From positions 1 through 62,463 of the forward strand of contig NZ_AUEZ01000054.1 of NCBI RefSeq assembly GCF_000426245.1: DNA of 62,463 nt. Reading direction: 5' to 3'. Shown here piece after piece: positions 34,307-42,682 of the stretch (position 1 is its first letter; every line of letters begins with the position of its first letter). Origin of the DNA: Bradyrhizobium sp. Ai1a-2. GTDB taxonomy: Bacteria > Pseudomonadota > Alphaproteobacteria > Rhizobiales > Xanthobacteraceae. The notes under the pieces were generated by a model. It did not search any database and had not been told where the DNA came from. It saw only the letters and a list, made by a program, of their open reading frames with translations. A program made the translations under genes and the position numbers.

Positions 34307-35017
34307 CTAGGCCGACCTCTCGGTTCGAATCTCACTGGGTAACAGTTCCCAGATGCGAATGAGCTGACCAATGGACGTGACCTGCATCTTCTTCGTCACG
34401 TTGCCGCGGTGCAGCTTGACCGTGATTTCGCTGATGCCCAGATCGAACGCGATCTGCTTGTTAAGGCGCCCCTTGACCACTTCGCGCAGGACCTCGCGCT
34501 CGCGCGGCGTCAACTTTGCGTAGCGGTCGACGTGTTGCTTGACCAGCCGCGCCACGGCTCTTTGCGAGACATCCTTCTCGATCGCGGCGGTGACCGCATC
34601 GAGGAGCGTCTGGTCCCTTACGGGTTTTGTGAGGAAGTCAACGGCACCCGCTTTCATCGCCTGGACCGTCATTGCGATGTCGCCATGGCCAGTGAGGAAA
34701 ATGACCGGTCTCGTGTTGCCATTCAAGGTGAGGTGCTGTTGGAGATCCAGGCCGCTTGCTCCGGGCATGCGAACGTCGAGAATCAGACAACCCGGCCGCT
34801 CCGGAAGATCGGCATGCAAGAGTTCTTTCGTCGATCCAAAGCAGCATGCGTCGATTCCCACCGACAGCATAAGTTCTCGAAGCGCGGAGCGCATATCCTC
34901 GTCATCGTCCACGATCAGGACAAGCGGGCGGTCCATAGTGTCGGCAGCTATACTCATGGGGAGGCGCGGTAAGGGCGGTAAAACAGGTGAGGCGGTGAGT
35001 GCGGTTGTCCCAACCAT
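34307..35017 (-). CDS. FixJ/NarL-type response regulator
   Basis: The 236-residue protein joins a receiver (VLIVDDDEDM, phosphoacceptor Asp81 in CLILDVRMPGASG, TKPV lysine) to a LuxR-type HTH with LTPREREVLREVVKG and GISEITVKLHRGNVTKKM, close to the FixJ subgroup. AAAGGAGG lies 7 bases before ATG 35017, so this start is preferred to ATG 34957. The N-terminal 30 residues are a Pro-rich leader. It is first in a three-gene signalling operon with the receiver and kinase. An AraC-style direct-repeat element lies 71-135 bases upstream. Confidence 0.87.
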   Translation of the reverse strand: MVGTTALTASPVLPPLPRLPMSIAADTMDRPLVLIVDDDEDMRSALRELMLSVGIDACCFGSTKELLHADLPERPGCLILDVRMPGASGLDLQQHLTLNGNTRPVIFLTGHGDIAMTVQAMKAGAVDFLTKPVRDQTLLDAVTAAIEKDVSQRAVARLVKQHVDRYAKLTPREREVLREVVKGRLNKQIAFDLGISEITVKLHRGNVTKKMQVTSIGQLIRIWELLPSEIRTERSA

Positions 35018-35087
35018 TGCGTGGCCTCCTTTGATCGCTTCTGCTCTCAGGTCTGGCGCCGTTCTTGGGTCAGAGCATTCGGCAGGT

Positions 35088-35152
35088 GTTCTAAGCCCCG
35101 TAAAAGTCCGGCGTCTTTCCCAAAGCGGCCATGCTTTGCCCGATCCTGCTCC
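35088..35152 (-). promoter_or_regulatory. Conserved upstream element, copy 1 (AraC-like direct repeat)
   Basis: About 65 bases here match 37562-37627. On the minus strand the core reads GGGCAAAGCA, ten bases, GGGAAAGACG, a direct repeat with 20-base phasing like AraC-type sites. A GCTTAGAAC stretch follows in both copies. It stands upstream of the FixJ-like gene and faces it. Confidence 0.6.
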
Positions 35153-35635
35153 AAGTGCACCATTGCGACACTTTGCGATTTTCGTGATTTTCCGCTCGAA
35201 CTTCTGATCAAGACGACCAGGCGACGCAGTAGCGCACTCGCATGCGACCAAAGTTGTAGTCAGGTGCGGCGAACGCCACCGTTTTGCCGCTATCGAACCG
35301 AGGCCGTTGCGCGAGTTCGCGCGCCGAAAAATCAAGCGTCGAGCTCGACTCCCGGTTGAGAGCGGAGCTGCTGTCGCCGTTTTCACAAACGCACGCTGGA
35401 ATCGAGCAGTGATTTGCCACCTTGCCAGGCGGAATATTTCACGCCAGCAAGTCGCAAAGTGCCGAATCAAATTGAAATCGCTTTGAAATTCATTTTGTCG
35501 TGATTGGCCTGGTATGCTGTCAGAACAGCTACGCATTCAGCGAGCGAGCGTGGACAGTCGCTCGCTGATCTCCGATAGTGCAGTCGCGACCTTGCGGGAC
35601 AGCACAACGATGACCTGCCCGGTCCAATTCCACTG
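35153..35635. other. Intergenic stretch without a recognisable gene
   Basis: These 483 bases sit between the conserved element and the AraC-type gene. Several frames are open but their translations look like chance. The promoter of the AraC gene should lie near the right end. No terminator or clear palindrome was seen. Confidence 0.5.
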
Positions 35636-36580
35636 ATGAGGTTGACCGATATGAGACAGGCACGCGCCTTTGGGCAGGGGCTCGGGCGACGCTTCCGTCT
35701 GAAGGACGCGCCCTCGCTGGTTACGCGTACATTGCGCAGCGCCGAACTGGCTGTGACCGAAACGCGGGATGATGATCCCGTGCCGGGTCTTTCCGGCTCG
35801 ATGCCTTCCGAGGATGCCTATCTCGTCAGCCTCAAGTTTCGCGATTACCCGGATTGCGAGTGCTGGGAGAGCGGACGATGTGTCATCAAGACGGACGTCC
35901 GTGGCGGGGCGACCTATCTGTACGACCTGAAGCGCGATCCGCGCTACGTGATCGACAAGCCGTTCCACTCCATCTTTTTCTATCTGCCGCGCTCGGCCCT
36001 CGACGACGTCGCCACGCAGACCGGCGCGCCACGCATCGGCGAACTCGCCTATGAGGCAGGCATCGGCCATGATGACACGGTCGTTCGTCATCTCGGTGCG
36101 TCGCTGGTGGAAGGACTGCGTCGGCCGGACGAGACCAACCAGCTTTTCGTCGATCACATGATGCTCGCGCTCACTGCGCACGTCGCCCAGACCTATGGCG
36201 GAATGAAGCGCGCCACCGAACCGAGCCGCGGCGGTCTTGCCCCGTGGCAGGAAAAGCGCGCCTGCGAAAAGCTCGAATCCGACCTCGCCGGAAAGATTTC
36301 ATTGGAGCAAGTCGCGGCTGAGTTCGATCTCTCGGTCAGCCACTTTTCACGCGCGTTTCGCATCTCCACCGGCCTGCCGCCGCACCAGTGGCTGCTTCGC
36401 CAGCGCGTGAAGGCGGCCAAGCAGTTGATGACCGTCCGCGACCTGCCGCTGTCCGAAATAGCGATATCGGCCGGCTTTGCCAACCAAAGCCACTTTACGC
36501 GGGTGTTTTCGTCCGTGGTCGGCGTCAGCCCTGGGGCGTGGCGCCGCGATGCGCTCGGCGCTTCGCCAAGCGAGACGTGA
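35636..36580 (+). CDS. AraC-family transcriptional regulator
   Basis: The 314-residue protein ends in an AraC HTH (about residues 205-305), LEQVAAEFDLSVSHFSRAF followed by LSEIAISAGFANQSHFTRVF and VVGVSPGAWRRD. The N-terminal part, including FHSIFFYLPRSALDDVA, resembles the sensing region of regulators near catalase-like genes. It is flanked on both sides by minus-strand genes carrying the shared direct-repeat element, and convergent with the catalase-like gene, so it is a good candidate binder of that element. ATG 35651 is an alternative start. Confidence 0.86.
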   Translation: MRLTDMRQARAFGQGLGRRFRLKDAPSLVTRTLRSAELAVTETRDDDPVPGLSGSMPSEDAYLVSLKFRDYPDCECWESGRCVIKTDVRGGATYLYDLKRDPRYVIDKPFHSIFFYLPRSALDDVATQTGAPRIGELAYEAGIGHDDTVVRHLGASLVEGLRRPDETNQLFVDHMMLALTAHVAQTYGGMKRATEPSRGGLAPWQEKRACEKLESDLAGKISLEQVAAEFDLSVSHFSRAFRISTGLPPHQWLLRQRVKAAKQLMTVRDLPLSEIAISAGFANQSHFTRVFSSVVGVSPGAWRRDALGASPSET

Positions 36581-36603
36581 TTCAAGCCGGGCGCTTGGTC
36601 CGA

Positions 36604-37530
36604 TCAGCGTCGCTTCGCCAGTGAGATGGTGTAGGCGGCGTGGCGCGCCGCAAAGATCTCGTCCGGCGGATGACCGATGCCTTCGGCGAGATTTGCCGGA
36701 TCGAAGATGGTTGGGTCGCAGGCCTCGTTCGCTTCTAGACCGGTGATAACGATCGTTCCGAGCCGTATCGCTTCGCGATTGTCCTCATCCGGCCACCGGA
36801 TGGTCACGTTCATGGTGGGGTCGCCGGGACGGCCGAGGAGCGCCATCACGTTGAACCGGACATCGCCCGCCGCGATCCGGCTTTCGAGGTCGTCATGCAG
36901 GAAGTCGGCGGACTTCGTTTTGGCCTCGTCCTCGGTCAGTGTGACGTCTCCGCCGACCGGAACGACCTTGAACTTGATGAACCGTGTCTCGCCTTTCGAA
37001 TTCGTTGCGGGAAAGGAGTGCACGCCCCAATAGGTCGTGCCGGCAAAACTCGCGGGCAGCGGGCGCGCGGCGATGTAGTTTGCCTGATGCAGCGTTTCCG
37101 GATTGGCGGCGGAGAATGCCTTGACCTTCGCCATATCCGGTTTGCTGTCCCGACCCGGAAGCCGCGCCTTGAGGAAAGCCAGCATCTGGTCGAGCGTCCT
37201 CGCAAAATGCACCGGAGCGCTTTCAAGGAGAATGTCGGAGCGATGTCGATCGTCGCCGAGCTTGAAGCTGAAGCCGCGCAGCACGAGGTTGTTGGTATCC
37301 GCCACTTTGGGATTGCCGCCGCCCACCGAGAAGCGCGCCAGCACCCGTGATGGTTTGGTGAAACTCGGGGATTTCGTAATCTCCTCCGCCCAATCCGACG
37401 GGGCATAGGTGCCGCGAACGCACCGGCCCTTGGCAAAGCTCGCGCGCACCTTTGGCGGATCACCAGCCACCGCTTTCAGGGCATCGACGATGGACGCGGG
37501 TGTGGCGGCGCCGGTCGGGAACCGGGGCAT
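36604..37530 (-). CDS. SrpA-type catalase-related haem peroxidase
   Basis: The 308-residue protein matches the short catalase-like (SrpA) family: KGRCVRGTYAPSDWAEE, RVLARFSVGGGNPKVADT, NYIAARPLPASFAGTTYWG and the C-terminal segment FDPANLAEGIGHPPDEIF with a Tyr near the end (HAAYTISLAKRR) that probably ligates haem. These enzymes destroy peroxides using an organic reductant. ATG 37530 begins the recognisable protein; the frame runs upstream through the regulatory repeat. Conserved element copy 2 lies 32 bases upstream. The stop is 23 bases from that of the convergent AraC gene. Confidence 0.84.
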   Translation of the reverse strand: MPRFPTGAATPASIVDALKAVAGDPPKVRASFAKGRCVRGTYAPSDWAEEITKSPSFTKPSRVLARFSVGGGNPKVADTNNLVLRGFSFKLGDDRHRSDILLESAPVHFARTLDQMLAFLKARLPGRDSKPDMAKVKAFSAANPETLHQANYIAARPLPASFAGTTYWGVHSFPATNSKGETRFIKFKVVPVGGDVTLTEDEAKTKSADFLHDDLESRIAAGDVRFNVMALLGRPGDPTMNVTIRWPDEDNREAIRLGTIVITGLEANEACDPTIFDPANLAEGIGHPPDEIFAARHAAYTISLAKRR

Positions 37531-37561
37531 GGCGGAACCTTGGCTTGAGTGGTCAGTGGGC

Positions 37562-37627
37562 GTTCTAAGCGGTGTGCAGGTTCGGTGTCTTTCCCAAAGC
37601 GGCCATGCCTTGTCCGATCCTGCTGCT
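37562..37627 (-). promoter_or_regulatory. Conserved upstream element, copy 2 (AraC-like direct repeat)
   Basis: On the minus strand the core reads GGACAAGGCA, ten bases, GGGAAAGACA at 37586-37615, matching copy 1 at 35112-35141. It begins 32 bases before the catalase-like ATG. The two copies share most of about 65 bases, which is more than expected by chance. Confidence 0.6.
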
Positions 37628-37639
37628 ACTAGCCATCGC

Positions 37640-37768
37640 TTCCCTGACGGCGAAGTGGGCGAGATTGTCGGCGTTCCCTGCGCCACCGTCAAAAGCCGGA
37701 TGTCCTATGCGCGCAAGCACCTCGCGAGAATGCTTCTAAGCACAGGTCTCGAGGCCGCAGCAGTCTGA
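37640..37768 (+). pseudogene. Remnant of an ECF sigma factor C-terminus (region 4)
   Basis: An in-frame tail reading GEVGEIVGVPCATVKSRMSY and ARKHLARML ends at TGA 37766-37768. This is the sigma-70 region 4 helix-turn-helix typical of ECF sigma factors (EIAEILGVPxGTVKSRLxRAR). Region 2 and the linker are missing; upstream bases belong to the conserved regulatory element. It is a decayed 3' fragment of about 42 codons, probably left after a rearrangement. Confidence 0.6.
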
Positions 37769-37923
37769 ACAAACTCTAGGAGAGAACCAAGGCCGTCTGG
37801 CGAACTACATCTGTAACACGATCGGCCGATCTCGAAATTATTCCGTATCGCGCTCCCCCTACCGTCTGTAACGGTCGAGATTTCATCGTCCTGCGCATCG
37901 ATTTTGATTTGGGGCAATACAGG

Positions 37924-38874
37924 ATGTTCGAGTGGTTTGAGCCCGCGGTGTTGATCGCCATCGCGGGGTTGCTGGCGTGGTCAGCTATTCGTAGCCGGCG
38001 ATCGAAGAAACCAATTGTCAAATGGGGCGGAGCAGGTTTGGCGGCTTTGGCCTCTGTCATTGCCATCTCGATCAGCGCGCTCCTGACCATTGGACTTTTC
38101 AAGCTGCAGGCGCGCAGCGCGCCAGCCGTCGATTTGAAGGTTGCAGGGACCGCGGAGCAAATTCGGCGCGGCCAGACGATCTCGGACAGCTTTTGCAGCG
38201 GCTGCCATACCCGGACCGACACGCTCACCGGCGGTGCGGATCTCGGCAAGGAGATCTCGTTGCCGATCGGTTCATTTGTAGCCGCCAACCTCACGCCGGT
38301 CGGGGCGGTAAGCCGATGGTCGGACGGCGATATTTTCCGCGCTATTCGCAACGGTGTCGATCCTGACGGCCGTTGGCTGGTCATCATGTCGTACACCAAC
38401 GCCGGAAAGCTGAGTGACGAGGACACCAAAGCGGTGATCGCCTATATCCGCAGTCTGCCCGCTGCGGGAGAAAAGACGATAAGCCCGGCCGATCATCTCA
38501 CGACACTCGGCATCGCGATGTTGGGCGCCGGCATGCTGCCTACGGGCAAGCCGGTCTCAACAGAACATGTCACCGCGCCACCAAAAGGTCCCACGCCGCA
38601 ATACGGCGAATATCTCATTTCGTATCAGGACTGCCGCGAATGCCATGGCAAGGATCTGACCGGCGGCAAGCCTGGCCAGCTCGCGCCGCTAGGGCCTGAC
38701 CTCAATGTCGTAAAGGGCTGGAAATTTCAGGAATTCGTCGCCACCATGCGAACCGGTATCGATCCGAACGGTCACACCCTCGGCAATCAGATGCCGTGGC
38801 GGCCGATCGGTCGGATGGAAGATGAAGACCTTCGTGCCCTCTATGAGTATCTGACGCATCTGCCCGGAGCCTGA
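37924..38874 (+). CDS. Membrane-anchored dihaem cytochrome c
   Basis: The 316-residue protein has two N-terminal hydrophobic segments (PAVLIAIAGLLAW and ASVIAISISALLTIGLF) and two c-type haem sites, FCSGCH and CRECH, with candidate distal Met residues (for example NQMPW). This is the layout of periplasmic cytochrome c domains anchored in the inner membrane, often electron carriers for dehydrogenases. ATG 37924 is preferred over a TTG at 37909. The oxidoreductase partner is not adjacent. Confidence 0.85.
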   Translation: MFEWFEPAVLIAIAGLLAWSAIRSRRSKKPIVKWGGAGLAALASVIAISISALLTIGLFKLQARSAPAVDLKVAGTAEQIRRGQTISDSFCSGCHTRTDTLTGGADLGKEISLPIGSFVAANLTPVGAVSRWSDGDIFRAIRNGVDPDGRWLVIMSYTNAGKLSDEDTKAVIAYIRSLPAAGEKTISPADHLTTLGIAMLGAGMLPTGKPVSTEHVTAPPKGPTPQYGEYLISYQDCRECHGKDLTGGKPGQLAPLGPDLNVVKGWKFQEFVATMRTGIDPNGHTLGNQMPWRPIGRMEDEDLRALYEYLTHLPGA

Positions 38875-38910
38875 ACCACTCCGCACGGCGTTCGCATTTC
38901 GGAACGAAGG

Positions 38911-39093
38911 CTAGTTCTTCGGGGTTGAATCTGCGCCCAGCAATTGGCCGGTCTTGCGGCTGAGAAAATGCAGTCGCGTGCAGGCAGGGCAGCTTACCGC
39001 AGTGAATTCGTTCTGGTCGGTACCATCGTCCTCGTCCAGGCTGTGCTGAACGTTGAGATGGGTATTGGGACAGACGAAGATGAAATGTCTCAT
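38911..39093 (-). CDS. Small zinc-ribbon-like hypothetical protein
   Basis: This 60-residue protein starts MRHFIFVCPNTHLNVQH and has a second Cys pair in VSCPACTRLHF, a layout seen in short conserved proteins of Bradyrhizobium. With only three or four Cys/His ligands, metal binding is plausible but not proven. Function is unknown. It is convergent with the cytochrome c gene, with 36 bases between. Confidence 0.6.
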   Translation of the reverse strand: MRHFIFVCPNTHLNVQHSLDEDDGTDQNEFTAVSCPACTRLHFLSRKTGQLLGADSTPKN

Positions 39094-39379
39094 CCGCCCT
39101 TTGTCGAAGATCTGTATTCCGACGATTTGATCCAGCGCAAGGTTTTGGCCCCGCGGAGGCGAAATTCCCCCGACGGCGCGGCGAACTTTCCGCGGCGGTT
39201 CCCTCAGGCGGTCGACGCGCGCCGCTGCCCGGTCCGGTCATATGGCGCACGATGCATCCGGATGGTTTGATCCAGAACAAATGGCGGAGAAGGGCTCCGA
39301 GATAGGCTGTCGTCGTTGTTGAATCGTGTGCAGCTACGGTGCCGTTCAGCAAATTGAAGACAAGTGCCGGAGGTTCATC

Positions 39380-39826
39380 ATGGGCAGACTCAAGATTCCG
39401 CATGACGCCATCGTGTTCGTGGGCGACGGACGGAAGGCGCTGTTCCTCCGCAACGAAGGCGATGAGAAGTTTCCCAATCTGAAGACCGAGCAAGTCTTTG
39501 AGCAGCTAAATCCCTCGACCCATGACCAAGGCAGCGAGCGGCCCGGACGCACGAGGAAGCCGGCGTCGGGGCAGCGAAGTACGGTCGAGCCGGTGGACTG
39601 GCATGATCTCGAAGAGCACCGGTTCGCGCGACAGGTGGCGGCCGCAGCCGAGCAGGTCATCCGCAGCGGCAAGGCAAAGGCGCTCGTCGTCGTGGCCCCG
39701 CCTCGAACTTTGGCAGAGCTTCGAGTTGCCTTTCATCCTGACGTGAAACGGCATATCCTGGCTGAGTTCGACAAGGATCTCACCAAGCATCCTGTCGGTG
39801 AAATCGAAAGGCATCTGGTTGGATGA
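39380..39826 (+). CDS. Host attachment family protein
   Basis: The 148-residue protein matches the family named for attachment to host cells. It begins KIPHDAIVFVGDGRKALFLR, has the Glu/Arg-rich middle, and ends in KALVVVAPPRTLAELRVAF and GEIERHLVG. The family has a release factor-like fold and the name rests on early agrobacterial work, so the actual role is unclear. GGAGG lies 6 bases before ATG 39380. It heads a run of small plus-strand genes. Confidence 0.85.
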   Translation: MGRLKIPHDAIVFVGDGRKALFLRNEGDEKFPNLKTEQVFEQLNPSTHDQGSERPGRTRKPASGQRSTVEPVDWHDLEEHRFARQVAAAAEQVIRSGKAKALVVVAPPRTLAELRVAFHPDVKRHILAEFDKDLTKHPVGEIERHLVG

Positions 39827-39893
39827 TCCGCGGGCGCCGCCCGCTGGCTGTTGATGCATAACCCGTTCTCACGCGTCCTTGCGGGAGAAGACC

Positions 39894-40067
39894 ATGTTCT
39901 CTGTTCCTCGAAAGCGACGCGGCGAACCGGCCGATCAGGCGGATGAGGCGCCGGGCTTGATCGATCAGGATCAGGTTGACGTTGAGCGCGATGAGCCGCT
40001 CGGCGAGAATGAGCCGGTCGAACGCGATCCGCGTGAGGCGCCGGAGTCGCCATCATTCGAGGAGTGA
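39894..40067 (+). CDS. Small acidic hypothetical protein
   Basis: The 57-residue ORF starts MFSVPRKRRGEP and turns strongly acidic and Pro-rich, ending in EAPESPSFEE. GGGAGAAG precedes the ATG at good distance. I recognise no family; it looks disordered. It lies 67 bases after the host-attachment gene and may be in its operon. Confidence 0.45.
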   Translation: MFSVPRKRRGEPADQADEAPGLIDQDQVDVERDEPLGENEPVERDPREAPESPSFEE

Positions 40068-40187
40068 TATGCTTGCCATGCAGTGTGGCTAAGCGCCGCT
40101 CGGAAATCGTCTGGTCGCGCGGACATCCATGCGGTAACATGTAATACTTGTTGTGATGCTCGGATCCCGCGGATGGAGGTGGGTCCC

Positions 40188-40355
40188 GTGGAGAAATTCA
40201 TTCACAATCAGAACCTCGCGCTGTTCAGGAAGAAGCTGAACGATCCGCAGATCAGCGAGGCGGAGCGCGAGGTCGTTCGCAAGCTGCTGGCGGACGAGGA
40301 AGCGAAGGAAGGCAGCCTGCCGCGTTCCACCCGAGCGGATCGCAAGCCGTCCTGA
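40188..40355 (+). CDS. Small hypothetical protein (55 aa)
   Basis: The protein starts at GTG 40188 and opens MEKFIHNQNLALFRKKLND, then a helical stretch, EREVVRKLLADEEAKEG. GGAGG at 40175-40179 sits 8 bases before the GTG, which decides the start over ATG 40173. This pattern is familiar from short conserved proteins of Bradyrhizobium, but no function is known. Confidence 0.65.
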   Translation: MEKFIHNQNLALFRKKLNDPQISEAEREVVRKLLADEEAKEGSLPRSTRADRKPS

Positions 40356-40573
40356 TCCAACGCAATTTTCCGAAAATCACATCGCGCTTTGATGCCGCCG
40401 CCTTCGAAAGCGGATAATTCGGGCATGGGGGACGCCATCCACCTGCGGTTCAGCACCTGGCGGGGATCTGCGTTGCAATTTCAAATCAGGTCATCGGCTA
40501 TTCGGTTTGCGCGAGATCAACGCGAGGCCTCGCGGGCTGGCTCAGCTAGCAGAGGAAAAGAGGAGCTACGCGG

Positions 40574-40786
40574 ATGGCGCGCTTCATTGCCCGATTTTAC
40601 AAACGTGTGCTCGGCGAGAACGGCCAGGTAGGCGACATCTGCCAATGCACAGTGGACCTCGATGTCCCCGACAACGCACAAGCGGTGGACGTCGCCAAGC
40701 AGAAATTCTGCGAGATGCACGGGGTTCACGATTGGACCCTGCATGCCGATCGGCTCGAGGTTAAGCAGGCCGACTTTCCGTCGTAA
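40574..40786 (+). CDS. Small hypothetical protein (70 aa)
   Basis: The 70-residue protein begins MARFIARFYKRVLGENG and has a compact mixed alpha/beta look with two Cys (ICQC). AGAGGAG lies 8-10 bases before the ATG. I know it only as a short Bradyrhizobium-type hypothetical protein. It is followed by a REP-like region. Confidence 0.65.
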   Translation: MARFIARFYKRVLGENGQVGDICQCTVDLDVPDNAQAVDVAKQKFCEMHGVHDWTLHADRLEVKQADFPS

Positions 40787-40821
40787 ACGACGGAAGTGTC
40801 GCGGCGCACCTCGGCTTGCCA

Positions 40822-40946
40822 TCATTCCGAGGCGCGCAAAAGCGCGAACTATGATGTGCACTTGCACATCAGAGAATCCATTTCACCACCTGCGAAACGG
40901 GCGACCGAATTCCGGGCCTGCGTGCTATGCACGCATCCCGGAATGA
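40822..40946. repeat. REP-like palindromic element
   Basis: A CATTCCG...GGAATGAC-bounded stretch contains GGCGCGC near its left end and a perfect two-step hairpin at 40909-40944 (ATTCCGGG, then GCGTGC-TAT-GCACGC, then CCCGGAAT). This style is common between genes in Bradyrhizobium. It may stop or stabilise transcripts of its two convergent neighbours. Confidence 0.6.
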
Positions 40947-40969
40947 CAGTTTGGGACTGCTAGCGCTCG

Positions 40970-41344
40970 TTACGGGCAGGGGTGACGATAACCGTCGGTG
41001 CCGAGATAAGTGCCCGAGGCGGGATCATAGGAGCGGAAGCGCTGCGCGCAGTAAGCTTGGGCGTTTGCCGCTTGTGCCTGGCTGGATGCAATGGCCCCGC
41101 CAATGATGGCGCCCGCGGCGAGTCCGCCAAGCACGGCAGCGCCGGTTCCGTATCCGCCGCCCCCATACCCGCGCCGGTAACCGTAGTGGCGGTAGCCGGG
41201 ACCACCATGCCAGCGACGGTATTGCACCTGCTGTGCCGAAGACTCCTGTGCCACGGGGGACGGCATCATGGGCGCGGCTCGAACAGGTAGGGATGCCGAT
41301 ATCGTCATCGCTGTGGCGGCGGCCATCAAGAAAATCCTACTCAT
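40970..41344 (-). CDS. BA14K-family secreted lectin-like protein
   Basis: The 124-residue protein has a signal peptide (MSRIFLMAAATAMTISASLP ending near VRAA). A Gly/Tyr/Arg-rich middle with a hydrophobic GAAVLGGLAAGAIIGGA segment follows, and the BA14K end is YCAQRFRSYDPASGTYLG then DGYRHPCP. BA14K proteins are immunoreactive, lectin-like envelope proteins of Rhizobiales. ATG 41344 is chosen at the signal peptide, with AAGGAG upstream. It faces the small-gene run across the REP-like element. Confidence 0.85.
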   Translation of the reverse strand: MSRIFLMAAATAMTISASLPVRAAPMMPSPVAQESSAQQVQYRRWHGGPGYRHYGYRRGYGGGGYGTGAAVLGGLAAGAIIGGAIASSQAQAANAQAYCAQRFRSYDPASGTYLGTDGYRHPCP

Positions 41345-41698
41345 GTTCACGGCTTGCTCCTTTTCTTGTTTAGTTGGGAACACAACGGCCGTGCTGCCGT
41401 ACGGTTCCCGGGACTTACCGCTCGCGACGAGAGAGTCAGCCAAGCGTCAACTCCCAGTACAAGATTCCGACCCTTGGGTCACCACAAGATCAGTCGGCTG
41501 TCACGTACGAATATGAAGGGCTCCGTTGCATCTCTGCCGTACCATCCGATTCGCCCTCGGATGCTTTTTTGGGCCGAAAACGCTATTATTTGCCGAAACT
41601 TTCAGCGCGCGTGATCGCGCTTGCCGCGCTACCTAAAGGCTGCGGGCGAGCGTGCGCTTCATGGTCGTGAGGCGGACGCGCAAGGGAGAGTAGCGAAC

Positions 41699-42670
41699 AT
41701 GCTTGAAGCGGCGCGGGTTTCGCAGTCCAGCCTGCCGGTGATCGATATCTCCGGCCTATCGTCGCCAAACCTGTCGGATCGCAAGGCGGTTGCTGCCAAG
41801 CTGCGGGCCGCCTGTCTGTACAACGGCTTCTTCTACATCTCGAACCATGGCGTCGACGAAGGCCTCGTTGCCGACGTTTTCACTGAGGCTGCCGCCTTCT
41901 TCGATCTGCCGCCCGAGACAAAGGCCGAGGTCGACAAGTCGCGCTCGAAGGTCAATCGCGGCTATGAGCCGCTGCAGGGCCAGACGCTGGAGCCCGGCGC
42001 GCCGCCCGACCTCAAGGAAGGTTATTATGTCGGGCCCGAGCATGCGCCGGATGATCCGCGCGTGCTCGCCGGCATGTTCAATCACGGCGCCAACCAGTGG
42101 CCGTCGTCGCGGCCGAACTTCAAGCCGGTGATGGAGGCCTATCTCAACGTGATGCTGGATCTGTCGGCGCGGATGATGGGCGGCATCGCGCTGTCACTCG
42201 ATCTGCCTGAAGGCTATTTCAAGGGTTATTGCACCGACGCGATGGCGACGGTGCGGTTGCTGCACTATCCGCCGCAGGCTGCCAACGGCAATCCGGATCA
42301 GAAGGGCGCCGGTGCGCACACCGATTTCGGCGGACTGACCTTGCTGCGCCAGGGCGATGTCGGCGGCTTGCAGGTTTGGGACCAGGCAACCGGCGGATGG
42401 ATCCATGCCGACCCGGTGCCCGGCACCTATGTCGTCAATCTCGGCGACATGATCGCGCGCTGGAGCAACGACAGATACCGCTCGACGCTGCATCGCGTGG
42501 TGAACGCGTCGGGCCGCGAGCGCTATTCGGTGCCGTTCTTCTATACCGGCAATTACGCGCACAAGGTCGAATGCATCCCGACCTGCCTTGCGCCCGGCGA
42601 GGAGCCGAAATACCCGCCTGTAACGGTCGAGGAGCATATGCGCGCGATGTACAAGCGGACCTACAAGTAG
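41699..42670 (+). CDS. Isopenicillin N synthase-like 2-oxoglutarate/Fe(II) oxygenase
   Basis: The 323-residue protein is a non-haem iron oxygenase of the isopenicillin N synthase fold. The iron triad is His207 and Asp209 (HTDFGGLTLL) and His265 (STLHRVVN). Arg275 and Ser277 (RYSVPFF) would bind 2-oxoglutarate. The N-terminal SLPVIDISGL and NGFFYISNHGV are typical. AGGGAGAG lies upstream of ATG 41699. It is 12 bases before the hydrolase gene and faces the second molybdenum hydroxylase operon in the same direction, so it probably acts on the same compound. Confidence 0.9.
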   Translation: MLEAARVSQSSLPVIDISGLSSPNLSDRKAVAAKLRAACLYNGFFYISNHGVDEGLVADVFTEAAAFFDLPPETKAEVDKSRSKVNRGYEPLQGQTLEPGAPPDLKEGYYVGPEHAPDDPRVLAGMFNHGANQWPSSRPNFKPVMEAYLNVMLDLSARMMGGIALSLDLPEGYFKGYCTDAMATVRLLHYPPQAANGNPDQKGAGAHTDFGGLTLLRQGDVGGLQVWDQATGGWIHADPVPGTYVVNLGDMIARWSNDRYRSTLHRVVNASGRERYSVPFFYTGNYAHKVECIPTCLAPGEEPKYPPVTVEEHMRAMYKRTYK

Positions 42671-42682
42671 CCCGTCGCCGCC

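Noticed and set aside
35537..36181. 214-codon minus-strand frame antisense to the AraC gene
   Set aside because: The plus-strand frame has a clear AraC domain; the antisense has none.
38702..39493. 263-codon minus-strand frame
   Set aside because: It overlaps the cytochrome c, the small zinc-ribbon gene and the host-attachment gene in other frames, and its translation is low-complexity and Arg-rich.
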